The notes under the pieces were generated by a model that saw only the letters and a program-made list of their open reading frames with translations, searched no databases and had not been told where the DNA came from. From Nitrobacteraceae bacterium AZCC 2146 (GTDB lineage: Bacteria; Pseudomonadota; Alphaproteobacteria; Rhizobiales; Xanthobacteraceae), in the NCBI GenBank assembly GCA_036924855.1, contig JBAGRP010000001.1, forward strand, positions 930,001-994,000: DNA of 64,000 bases, written 5' to 3'. The translations under genes and the position numbers were made by a program. The first letter of the stretch is position 1; every line of letters starts with the position of its first letter. Below, in pieces: positions 40,676 to 48,678 of the stretch.

Positions 40676-41650
40676 TCACGTCCTCAGAATCGAAGCCCCG
40701 GTCGTCGAGCGGCTTTCCAGATCGATATGCGCTTTCGCAGCGTCCTTGAGCGCGTAAGCGTGATTGATCGGGACGTGCAGCTTGCCGTCGATCACAGCGG
40801 AGAACAGCGTGTCGGCGCCTTCCAGCAGTTCCGAGCGCTTGCCGACGTAGTCGTTGAGTTTTGGACGCGTCGCGAACAGCGAGCCGTGGTTGTTGAGTTC
40901 GGCGATCGCAAACGGCGGCACCGGGCCCGACGCATTGCCGAACGAGACCCACATGCCGCGCGGCCGCAGGCAGGACAGCGAGCCGGGATAGGTGGTCTTG
41001 CCGACGCCGTCATAGACCACGTCGCAAAGCTCGTTGCGGCTGATCTGCTTCACCCGCGCAACGAAGTCCTCGTCGTTGTAGTAGATGACGTGATCGCAGC
41101 CATTGGCCAGCGCCAGCTCGCCCTTCTCTTTGGAACCGACGGTGCCGATGACATGGGCGCCGAGCGCTTTGGCCCACTGACAGGCCAACAGGCCGATGCC
41201 GCCGGCGGCGGCATGGATCAGCACGCGATGGCCGGGCTCGACCTTGAAGGTCTTGTGCAGCAAATACCAGACCGTGAGGCCCTTGAGCATCAGCACCGCG
41301 CCCTGCTCGTAGGTGATGCGGTCGGGCAGCTTGACCAGCCGATCGGCGGCAAACACGCGCTCGGTGGCGTAGCTGCCGAGATTGGAATAATAGGCGACGC
41401 GGTCGCCGGGGTGAAAACCGGTGACGCCGGGGCCGACCTCGACCACCTCGCCGGCAGCCTCGTTGCCGGCGATGAACGGCAGCTGCGGTGCCTTGTAGAG
41501 GCCGTTGCGGAAATACACGTCGATGAAATTGACGCCGATGGCGTGCTGCTTGACGCGGACCTCGCCCGGGCCCGGCGCGGGGACATCGACAGCTTCATAG
41601 ATCAGGGCTTCGGGACCCCCGACTTGGTGAACGCGCACGGCCTTGGTCAT
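40676..41650 (-). CDS. qor: NADPH:quinone oxidoreductase
   Basis: 324-residue zinc-independent medium-chain dehydrogenase of the Qor group: GPGEVRVKQHAIGVNFIDVY, FIAGNEAAGEVVEVGPGVTGF, LHKTFKVEPGHRVLIHAAAGGIG with the nucleotide-binding AAAGGIG (about residues 148-154), then CDVVYDGVGKTTYPGSLSCL. It reduces quinones with NADPH, usually as protection. No catalytic zinc Cys is visible. GGAG lies 8 nt before the ATG. Confidence 0.9.
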   Translation of the reverse strand: MTKAVRVHQVGGPEALIYEAVDVPAPGPGEVRVKQHAIGVNFIDVYFRNGLYKAPQLPFIAGNEAAGEVVEVGPGVTGFHPGDRVAYYSNLGSYATERVFAADRLVKLPDRITYEQGAVLMLKGLTVWYLLHKTFKVEPGHRVLIHAAAGGIGLLACQWAKALGAHVIGTVGSKEKGELALANGCDHVIYYNDEDFVARVKQISRNELCDVVYDGVGKTTYPGSLSCLRPRGMWVSFGNASGPVPPFAIAELNNHGSLFATRPKLNDYVGKRSELLEGADTLFSAVIDGKLHVPINHAYALKDAAKAHIDLESRSTTGASILRT

Positions 41651-41744
41651 CGATCATTCTCCTCTGCGTTTCTTATGCGCCAAGCGATAGCCGACAAGCC
41701 GTCCTTGTCAACTGCGCAACGCCCGCAAAGCCGCGGCCGCGCGG

Positions 41745-42467
41745 TCAGGCGCGCTTCCTGCGGTTGCCTCTGGCGAGCACATTGAAGAACTCCACAGCCG
41801 CCGAAAACAGGATCGCGAAGTATATGTAGCCGCGTGGAATGTGGAATTTGAACCCGTCCGCCACCAGTGCGACGCCGATCAACACCAGGAACGCCAGCGC
41901 CAGCATCTTGGTGGTCGGATGCTCGGCGACGAACCGCGCCACCGGGCCCGACGAGACGTACATCACCGCGCAGGCGATGATCACGGCGGCTATCATGATT
42001 TCGAGATCCTGCGCCATGCCGATCGCGGTGATGATCGAATCCAGCGAGAACACCATGTCGACGACGATGATCTGCATGATCACCCAGAAGAACGCGCCCG
42101 GCTTCGGCGTGTCGCCGCCGCCGCCATCGCGCGCCTCGACCTCGCCATGGATTTCATGGGTCGCCTTGGCGATCAGGAACAGGCCGCCGCCGATCAGGAT
42201 CAGATCGCGCCATGACAGCGCGGCGCTCCTGATGGTGATGACCGGTTCGGTCAGGCCGATCAGCCAGACCAGCAGGCTCAGCAGCAGGATGCGGAACACC
42301 AGCGCCAGCGCCAGGCCGATCTGCCGGGCGCGCGTCGCCAGCGGCTCCGGGATCCGCGACACGATCACCGACAGGAAGATCACATTGTCGATGCCGAGCA
42401 CGATCTCGAGCGCGGTCAGGGTCAGCAAGGCGGCCCAGGCTTCGGGGCTGGTGAACAATTCGATCAT
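41745..42467 (-). CDS. TerC-family integral membrane protein
   Basis: 240-residue protein with about seven hydrophobic segments. TerC family marks include ALEIVLGIDNVIFLSVI near the start with acidic Glu/Asp in a helix, DMVFSLDSIITAIGM in the second half, and DGFKFHIPRGYIY. Members move divalent metals (often manganese) or meet tellurite stress. The ATG overlaps the stop of pcs (ATGA), an unusual partner pairing. Confidence 0.9.
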   Translation of the reverse strand: MIELFTSPEAWAALLTLTALEIVLGIDNVIFLSVIVSRIPEPLATRARQIGLALALVFRILLLSLLVWLIGLTEPVITIRSAALSWRDLILIGGGLFLIAKATHEIHGEVEARDGGGGDTPKPGAFFWVIMQIIVVDMVFSLDSIITAIGMAQDLEIMIAAVIIACAVMYVSSGPVARFVAEHPTTKMLALAFLVLIGVALVADGFKFHIPRGYIYFAILFSAAVEFFNVLARGNRRKRA

Positions 42468-43192
42468 GGCGTGGAGGGCCTCAGCAGGCGGATGATGGCG
42501 TCACCGCAGACAATGTAAAAGGCAATCGCGCACAGCGCGAGCGTGACGGGCAAGGCGACGCTGAAATCCTGCACCAGTGTGACGATGGCGAGCACGGCCC
42601 ACAGCGCCATCAGCAACAGGTTGAGCTCGCGCAGCCGCGTCACCCGCACCGGATGAATCACGTGCAGCGGCACGAAGGTCAGCACGATCAATGCGAACAC
42701 TGCGAGGCTCGCGAGCCACGGCGGCGGATGCAGCAGGAACAGATAGAACGCCACGGCATTCCACAGTGTCGGGAAGCCGCGAAAATGATTGTCTGATGTC
42801 TTCATGCGGCGATCAGCGAAATACAGCGCGCTTGACACGACGATGGCGACGCCAAGCAGCATTGCCGTCCACGACAGCAACAGACCGCTGGCCATGATCG
42901 CATAGGCCGGCACGAACACGTAGGTGATGAAATCGACCACGAAGTCGAGCGCCTCGCCGGACCAGTCCGGCAGCACGTTGACGACATCGAGCCGCCGCGC
43001 GATCGGACCATCGAGAGCGTCGATCACCAGCGCCGCGCCGAGCCAGGCGAACATCGCGGCCCAGTGTTCATGCACGGCTTCCAGCAGCGCGATCAACGCA
43101 ACGCCGGCGCCCAGCGCCGTGAAGATATGCACGGCGAACGCCGCCGCTTTCGCGGTTCGGGATGGGGACGTTGGCGGGTTGGAAGCATCCAT
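42464..43192 (-). CDS. pcs: Phosphatidylcholine synthase
   Basis: 242-residue CDP-alcohol phosphatidyltransferase with about seven membrane segments. The catalytic motif is seen as DALDGPIARRLD followed by WSGEALDFVVD (D-x2-DG-x2-AR-x8-G-x3-D-x3-D). Pcs makes phosphatidylcholine from CDP-diacylglycerol and choline, a hallmark of rhizobial-type alphaproteobacteria. The start at 43192 gives the usual Pcs length. Divergent from the UbiH-like gene and coupled to terC. Confidence 0.92.
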   Translation of the reverse strand: MDASNPPTSPSRTAKAAAFAVHIFTALGAGVALIALLEAVHEHWAAMFAWLGAALVIDALDGPIARRLDVVNVLPDWSGEALDFVVDFITYVFVPAYAIMASGLLLSWTAMLLGVAIVVSSALYFADRRMKTSDNHFRGFPTLWNAVAFYLFLLHPPPWLASLAVFALIVLTFVPLHVIHPVRVTRLRELNLLLMALWAVLAIVTLVQDFSVALPVTLALCAIAFYIVCGDAIIRLLRPSTP

Positions 43193-43326
43193 TTGCCGGG
43201 CATTGCTATCAGGAATCGCGGTATTTGCACATCCGGGCTTGCGGCGTTCCGCCGCGAGAAGACCGTGGAACATTCCGCGGCCTCGGCGGTCTTGAAAAGA
43301 CCGCGGCAAACGCCGATTGTCAGGCC

Positions 43327-44526
43327 ATGACCGAGACTTCCAAACCCGACATTTACGATGTTGCCGTGATCGGCGGCGGCCCCGCCGGCCTGACCGCGGC
43401 GATCGCTCTGGCCGAGGCCGGCGCCCGCTTAGCGCTGGTGGCGCGGCGCCTGCCCTATGCGGACAACCGCACCACCGCGCTGCTCGGCGGCTCCGTGGAA
43501 TTCCTTCAGCGGCTCGACGTCTGGCGCCGCTGCGAAAACCAGGCGGCACCTTTGGTGACGATGCGGCTGGTCGATGACACCCAGCGACTGATCCGCGCGC
43601 CGGAAGTCAAATTCTCCTCCGAGGAAATCGGCCTCGAAGCCTTCGGCTACAATATCGAAAATCGCAAACTGATGATCGCGCTGGAAGAGCGCGCGGCGGA
43701 GTTGCCGAACCTCGCGCGCATCGACGATGAAGCCGACACGATCAGCCCCGACGACAGCCATGCGCTCATTCACACCAGGCAGGGCCAGTCGCTGTCCGCC
43801 AAGCTGATCGTCGGCGCCGATGGCCGGCAATCGCTGTGCCGCGAGGCGGCCGGCATCGAGGTCAAGCGCCGCGTGCTCGACCAGGCCGCGCTGACCTTCA
43901 ACATCGGCCACAGCCGTCCGCACCACAACATGTCGACCGAGTTTCATACGCCGCATGGGCCGTGCGTGGTCGTCCCCCTGCCCGGCAACCGCTCCAGCGT
44001 GGTCTGGGTTTCCGCGCCGAAGGAAGCCGAGCGGCTGACGGCGCTCAGTGACGACGACTTGTCCGCCGCCGCCGAAAGGCAGTCGCATTCGATCCTCGGC
44101 CGCGTCCAGGTCGAGCCCGGCCGGTACCTGTTTCCCCTAGCCATCGAGCAGCCGCGCCAGGTGGCGAAGAACCGTATCGTGCTGGTCGGCGAAGCCGCCC
44201 ATGTGCTGCCGCCGATCGGCGCGCAGGGCCTCAATATGGGCCTGCGCGACGCCGCGGATATCGCGGAAATCGTCGGCCATGCGATGCATTCAGGCGAAGA
44301 CATCGGTGCGTCGCCGGTGTTGTCGCGCTTCGAGAAAGCGCGGCGCAGCGACATCTCCAGCCGCACCTTCGCCATCGACATGGCGAACCGCTCGCTGCTC
44401 AGCGATCTCCTGCCGATGCAGATGCTGCGCGGCATTGGCATGCATCTGATGGGATCGGTCGGTCCGCTGCGCCGTCTTGCCATGCGCGAAGGCCTCGCGC
44501 CATCGTGGCGGCGCCCGCTCACTTAA
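43327..44526 (+). CDS. UbiH/COQ6-family FAD-dependent hydroxylase
   Basis: 399-residue flavin monooxygenase. The N-terminal dinucleotide motif is VIGGGPAGLTAAIALAEAG (about residues 13-31), the middle motif is IVGADGRQS, and the C-terminal FAD motif reads LVGEAAHVLPPIGAQGLNMGLRDAADIA, with Glu in place of the common Asp. These are the marks of ubiquinone-ring hydroxylases (UbiH, UbiF, UbiI, COQ6). Which ring position it hydroxylates is not decidable. Confidence 0.9.
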   Translation: MTETSKPDIYDVAVIGGGPAGLTAAIALAEAGARLALVARRLPYADNRTTALLGGSVEFLQRLDVWRRCENQAAPLVTMRLVDDTQRLIRAPEVKFSSEEIGLEAFGYNIENRKLMIALEERAAELPNLARIDDEADTISPDDSHALIHTRQGQSLSAKLIVGADGRQSLCREAAGIEVKRRVLDQAALTFNIGHSRPHHNMSTEFHTPHGPCVVVPLPGNRSSVVWVSAPKEAERLTALSDDDLSAAAERQSHSILGRVQVEPGRYLFPLAIEQPRQVAKNRIVLVGEAAHVLPPIGAQGLNMGLRDAADIAEIVGHAMHSGEDIGASPVLSRFEKARRSDISSRTFAIDMANRSLLSDLLPMQMLRGIGMHLMGSVGPLRRLAMREGLAPSWRRPLT

Positions 44527-44550
44527 CCTCTCCCCGCAAGCGGGGCGAGG
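44527..44550 (+). terminator. Hairpin after the UbiH-like gene
   Basis: CCTCTCCCCGC (44527-44537) and GCGGGGCGAGG (44540-44550) form an 11-bp stem with one mismatch immediately after the stop. The wording is a common short repeat in this family. No T-run. Confidence 0.5.
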
Positions 44551-44570
44551 GAAGCAAGGGCCTCTCCTCT

Positions 44571-45524
44571 CTACGGAAACGCGATCTGTCCGGTCTTCAG
44601 CAGGTACATCACGGATGTCAGCGTGATCACCGAGACGAAGGTGCCGATCAGCACCGCCACCGAAGCCGGTTCGATCCAGGTGTCGTACTGCCGGGCGATA
44701 ATGAAGACATTGAGCGCCGGCGGCAGCGATGCCAGCAGCACCGCGGTCGCCGCCCATTCCGGCGGAAACGGCCCGACCAGCAGCATCAGCGCGAACGCGA
44801 TCAGCGGGTGTAGCAGCAGTTTGACGCCGATCACGCCCGGCACCTCCCATGGCACACGCCCGAACGGCCGCAGCGCCACGGTGACCCCCAGCACGAACAG
44901 CGCCACCGGTGCTGCCGAGTTCTGCAGGAACTGCAGCATGCCGTCGATCGCGACGGGCATCTGGACATGGAAGGCGGCGGCCAGCGCGCCCAGATAGGCC
45001 GCGACGATCAGCGGATGCAGCACGATGTGCTTGATGACGATGCCGATGGTCGGCAGCAGCGGCCGCCTGTCGCCAGAAGTCAGCGCCATCGCCAGCGGCA
45101 CGATCGAGAACAGGAAGATGCTGTCGAAGCAGAAGATCAGCGCCGTCGGCACCGCCGCCTTGGTCCCCAGCACCGCGAGCGCCAGACCGGGACCCATATA
45201 GCCGATATTGCCGTAGCCGCCCGACAGGCCCGCCATCGCCGCCTCCCGGATCGATATCTTGCCGATCAGCCGCCCGACGAATGCCGACAGGAAGAAGGCC
45301 GTCGCGGTCGCCGCCGTGGTGGCGATCACGAATGGCAGGTTGTTGAGTTCCTCGAACGGCGTCTTCGCCATGATCCGGAAGAACAGTGCCGGCAGCGAGA
45401 CGTACAGCAGGAAGAAGTTCATCCAGCTGAGGCCGGCCTCGGGCAATTTCCTGGTCTTGCCGCAGGCGAAGCCGATGAAGATCAGCCCGAAATACGGCAG
45501 CGCGAGATTGAGGACATCCATCAT
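44571..45524 (-). CDS. AEC-family (auxin efflux carrier-like) transporter
   Basis: 317-residue membrane protein with about ten hydrophobic segments in two repeats. The start (VLNLALPYFGLIFIGFACG) and the conserved Gly/Pro-rich unwound helix segments (GGYGNIGYMGPGLAL) are typical of the AEC/PIN-like family, which exports or imports organic acids. Substrate unknown. A second ATG three bases downstream is equally possible. Convergent with the UbiH-like gene. Confidence 0.85.
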   Translation of the reverse strand: MMDVLNLALPYFGLIFIGFACGKTRKLPEAGLSWMNFFLLYVSLPALFFRIMAKTPFEELNNLPFVIATTAATATAFFLSAFVGRLIGKISIREAAMAGLSGGYGNIGYMGPGLALAVLGTKAAVPTALIFCFDSIFLFSIVPLAMALTSGDRRPLLPTIGIVIKHIVLHPLIVAAYLGALAAAFHVQMPVAIDGMLQFLQNSAAPVALFVLGVTVALRPFGRVPWEVPGVIGVKLLLHPLIAFALMLLVGPFPPEWAATAVLLASLPPALNVFIIARQYDTWIEPASVAVLIGTFVSVITLTSVMYLLKTGQIAFP

Positions 45525-45642
45525 GGGAAGGTATTTTCTTCGTTATTGGCCCCGGGACGGGCGGCAGGCAGGTCGGTGTGGGTGTCGTAATTCCGTCGTT
45601 TGCCTCTAGCATCGGCCACAATCCTGGTCTATTCGACCAGAC

Positions 45643-45975
45643 ATGATTAAAGCGCGGACCGCCAAATTTCAGATTGGACAGATCGTCCGGCACCGGATCT
45701 TTTCGTTCCGGGGCGTGGTGTTCGACATCGACCCGGAATTCAACAACACCGAGGAATGGTGGCTGTCGATCCCCGAGGAAGTCCGCCCCCACAAGGACCA
45801 GCCGTTCTACCATCTGCTCGCGGAAAATTCGGAATCCGAATACGTTGCCTATGTCTCCGAGCAGAACCTCTTGCCCGACGACTCCGGCAAGCCGATCCGG
45901 CATTCCCAGGTCGCCGAAATCTTCGTCAAGGACAAGACCGGCAGCTACCGCCCGCGCAATCCCTCGCTGAACTGA
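45643..45975 (+). CDS. hspQ: Heat shock protein HspQ
   Basis: 110-residue HspQ/YccV-like small beta protein: KFQIGQIVRHRIFSFRGVVFDIDPEF, then the family core QPFYHLLAENSESEYVAYVSEQNL. HspQ is a heat-shock-inducible specificity enhancer for Lon. A short palindrome CTGGTC-N5-GACCAG (45624-45640) touches the start region, but no clear RpoH promoter is seen. Confidence 0.92.
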   Translation: MIKARTAKFQIGQIVRHRIFSFRGVVFDIDPEFNNTEEWWLSIPEEVRPHKDQPFYHLLAENSESEYVAYVSEQNLLPDDSGKPIRHSQVAEIFVKDKTGSYRPRNPSLN

Positions 45976-46079
45976 GCTGCACGGCGTCACCTACGGACGC
46001 GATGCGCGCGTTCTGCGCAGCCCGGATGAATCGTAGCGCCGTCCGGGTTTCGCACCACGACACAGTCTTTCCCTCGTCA

Positions 46080-46129
46080 TTCCGGGACGCGCCTTCGTCG
46101 GCGACAGCCGACGAAGGCGCGTCCCGGAA
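46080..46129. repeat. 23-bp perfect inverted repeat with 4-nt loop
   Basis: Arms 46080-46102 and 46107-46129 are perfectly complementary (beginning TTCCGGGACGCGCC), forming a very stable hairpin or cruciform. The surrounding 45976-46329 (354 bp) has no credible gene. It holds further pieces of the same family of repeats (GGATTCCGGGCTCGC, GCGCCAATTGGCGCGCC) up to the ISAs1 insertion. Confidence 0.85.
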
Positions 46130-46329
46130 TCCATAACCACCACCATCGAGAATATGGATTCCGGGCTCGCTCGCAGCTGACGCTGCTCGCGCCCTCAGGC
46201 GCGCCAATTGGCGCGCCGGGGAATGACGGGCGTGGGCATAGAAGAAAAAATTCACAGCTGATGAACATTCACCCCACCCCGTATCGCTTCGCGCGATGCG
46301 CTACGCGATACGACCCTCCCCCTTCAGGG

Positions 46330-47528
46330 CAGGGCTATCGCATATGACTGATGAGGCTCATCAGGAAGGCATCGTCCCAGCCGGCGCGCTTGATCTTGCG
46401 ACGCATCGACTTGCCGTCGGGATGGGTCCGCAAGATATTAAGGGCGAGGCGTCGCAGGGTGGCGAGGTTTTCCGGTGCATGGTCTTTTCGTGCGCGGTTG
46501 CGATCCTCGCTCATGGCGACGTCGAGCACCCAGTGCAACTGGTTCTCGATGCTCCAGTGCGAGCGAACAATCGCAAGCAGCCGTTTGGCAGACACATATT
46601 TGGAGAGCAGAAAGTAGCGCACCACCGCAGGTTCGGCGGCCTTGCCATAGCCGCGGCGGCGCGAGGTGATGCGCCCCAGCGCCTTGACGCCGGGAAAGTC
46701 CTGTGTGGCCGCGAAGCGGGGATCGCGCAACACGGTGGCGCGTCGCGCCTCGTGCCGGTCGTGGGTGGAGGGCTCGATCCGTGCGGCAACGCTGCGCTCG
46801 CCGCTGCGCGCAAAGCGCCGGATGGCCGCGGCGAACAGCTTGCTCTGGTTGTTCTTCAGCGCCAGCACGTAATCGCCACCCCGCGCCTGCACCATGGCGG
46901 CAAAGCCGCGATGGCAATGCAGCGCATCGGCGGTCACGATATTGCCTTCGAGGTCCAGCAGCGCCAGTGCTTCCAGCACACCCGCGCTCTCGTTGCGACC
47001 GGGGGCCTTGCGCTGCGCCAGGCAGATTCGGGCCTCGACCGCCCAGACGTTGACCATGTGCAACGGGGTGCTGTGCCGGCCACGCTCGAACGCCCCGCGC
47101 AAAGCCTTGCCATCGACTGCCACCACACCTGTCAGGTTGAGCTTGTTGGCCTTGGCAAAAGCCGCGATAAAGCACCGGAATGCCTTCTCGAAGGCCTGCG
47201 GCGCCAGCAGGCGGAATACCCGGCTGAAGGTGTCGTGGCTGGGGATGCCGTGCTCCAGACGCAGCAGCAGCCGCAAAAACCCTTCCTTGCTCTGGCCGAA
47301 CTCGGCCATCTCCGCGCAGCTTTCCGCGCCGCTCAGCGTCGCGGCCAGCGCGATGAACACAACTTCAAGCAGATCGTGCCGCGCATTGTCCGCACGTGGG
47401 TCCGGCAATCGCCGGAAAACTCTCCTGAAAGCCTTCATCCGACACCTCCCGATGGTCAGGAGATATCTTCAGAATCCAAATCGTTAGGCTGCGCAATATG
47501 GAGTAAAAATCCATATGCGATTCCCCTG
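46330..47528 (-). mobile_element. ISAs1-family insertion sequence, complete
   Basis: Length 1199 bp. Terminal inverted repeats CAGGGCTATCGCATATG (46330-46346) and, inverted at the right, CAGGGGAATCGCATATG (47512-47528) match at 15 of 17 positions. Both ends are flanked directly by the 10-bp repeat CCCTTCAGGG (46320-46329 and 47529-47538), a target-site duplication of the size this family makes. The transposase frame is intact, so this looks like a recent, possibly active copy. Confidence 0.93.
46335..47438 (-). CDS. ISAs1-family transposase
   Basis: 367-residue DDE transposase. The N-terminal ISAs1-associated domain (LPDPRADNARHDLLEVVFIALAATLSGAESCAEMAEFG) is followed by the RNaseH-like core with VVAVDGKALRGAFE (first Asp), NIVTADALHCHRG (second Asp) and a C-terminal SHWSIENQLHWVLDVAMSED (Glu region). 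Length is full. The stop lies inside the left terminal repeat, as is common for compact insertion sequences. Confidence 0.95.
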   Translation of the reverse strand: MKAFRRVFRRLPDPRADNARHDLLEVVFIALAATLSGAESCAEMAEFGQSKEGFLRLLLRLEHGIPSHDTFSRVFRLLAPQAFEKAFRCFIAAFAKANKLNLTGVVAVDGKALRGAFERGRHSTPLHMVNVWAVEARICLAQRKAPGRNESAGVLEALALLDLEGNIVTADALHCHRGFAAMVQARGGDYVLALKNNQSKLFAAAIRRFARSGERSVAARIEPSTHDRHEARRATVLRDPRFAATQDFPGVKALGRITSRRRGYGKAAEPAVVRYFLLSKYVSAKRLLAIVRSHWSIENQLHWVLDVAMSEDRNRARKDHAPENLATLRRLALNILRTHPDGKSMRRKIKRAGWDDAFLMSLISHMR

Positions 47529-47585
47529 CCCTTCAGGGGAGGGTAAGGAAAGGAAGCGCGTGGCGCTTGGCATTCTCCATCCGAC

Positions 47586-47612
47586 AAAAAAAGGCGCTCA
47601 TTTCTGAGCGCC
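47586..47612 (-). terminator. Rho-independent terminator of the ialB-like gene
   Basis: On the minus strand GGCGCTCA (from 47612) pairs with TGAGCGCC around a GAAA tetraloop and is followed by seven T (complement of 47586-47592). It begins 24 bp after the stop at 47636. Confidence 0.92.
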
Positions 47613-47635
47613 CTTTCGTAAATCGTCGAAGCTGC

Positions 47636-48454
47636 TTACTTCGCGGCCGGATTGGCCGGCGGGGTGGTACCGGCGGGCGCCGCCGCTTCGAGCTTGGCGC
47701 GGGCTTCCGCGGCGCGCTTCTGCAGTTCTTCCTGCAGCTTCTTCTGGGTTTCCTCGAACACCTTCGGATCGGTCGGCGGGCCGTCATAGGCCTTGGCGAA
47801 TTCCGCCAGCGGCAGCGGCAGCGTGAGCGGCGCGCCGTTGGAATTGATCGCCTGGACGATCAGGTTCTGGCCCTTCTTGAGGTTGGCCAGCAGCTCCGGA
47901 GTGACTTCGTAATCGGACATGCAGCCATTGGCGAAGCAGATCACATAGGGGCTCTGCGCCGGCGCGTTGGCATCGACGATGACGCGGGTGCCGTGCACCA
48001 GCTGCATGCCGAGCGGCAGGGTGACGCGGAGAATCTTCTTCGGCTCGCCTTCCGGCTCGATGATGACGGCGGCGATGACCGGCTGGCCGGACTCGATGCG
48101 GCCGTCCTTGCCGGTGAAGCAGACCTGCTTGGCATTGGCATCCTGGCCCTTGAGGCAGAACTTGGTCCAGGGCGCATAGATCAGCTGAACCTGCTGCTCG
48201 GGCGGCTGGGCGCCGGCGGGCGGCGCACCGGCGGGAGGGGCGGCCTGGGCGCTGGGAGCGGCCGGGGCTGCCTTCGGAGCGGCTTTCGGCGCGGCCTTGG
48301 GAGCCGCCTTCGGAGCGGCTGCGGGGGCGCCCGGCGCGGGCGCCTGGGCGCGAGCGTCCGGAGCTATGAATGTGGCGGTCAGCGCAGTCGCCGCCAACAG
48401 GGCGAAAACCCGCCCGCGCGGCAACACCGACGCAGCCAAGAGACGGAAATTCAT
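47636..48454 (-). CDS. Invasion-associated locus B (IalB) family protein
   Basis: 272-residue exported protein. A signal peptide (LLAATALTATFIAPDARA) precedes a low-complexity Ala/Pro/Lys region of repeated PKAA units (residues 40-85). The IalB domain follows: YAPWTKFCLKG, KQVCFTGKDGRIESGQPVIAAV, ILRVTLPLGMQLVHGTRVIVD and PYVICFANGCMSDYE, with paired Cys likely forming disulfides. The C-terminal tail is helical and Lys/Glu-rich. In Bartonella IalB aids host-cell entry; in free-living rhizobia the role is unknown. I start at 48454 so the signal peptide is N-terminal. Confidence 0.88.
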   Translation of the reverse strand: MNFRLLAASVLPRGRVFALLAATALTATFIAPDARAQAPAPGAPAAAPKAAPKAAPKAAPKAAPAAPSAQAAPPAGAPPAGAQPPEQQVQLIYAPWTKFCLKGQDANAKQVCFTGKDGRIESGQPVIAAVIIEPEGEPKKILRVTLPLGMQLVHGTRVIVDANAPAQSPYVICFANGCMSDYEVTPELLANLKKGQNLIVQAINSNGAPLTLPLPLAEFAKAYDGPPTDPKVFEETQKKLQEELQKRAAEARAKLEAAAPAGTTPPANPAAK

Positions 48455-48678
48455 TGCGGAAAACCCTTTCTGAACGGTGGCGCCCGAAACCCGGAGGCGG
48501 CGCTGACTCTGACCCGTTGGCGGGTGTCTCGTTGCCAATTAAGGCAGTTACGTGACAGGCCGCGCCGTCCTCGTCAATTGCACGCCTTCAATACAGCGGC
48601 GGACGAAAAGATCAATGGCGACAACCGCATTTGATGCACGGCACACGAAGTTGATAGCGGCCATGCTAAAGTTCCTGT

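Noticed and set aside
48240..48340. Periodic repeat in the ialB-like gene
   Set aside because: The period follows PKAA codon repeats inside a low-complexity linker. It is not a CRISPR or intergenic repeat, and no CRISPR array was found anywhere in the window.
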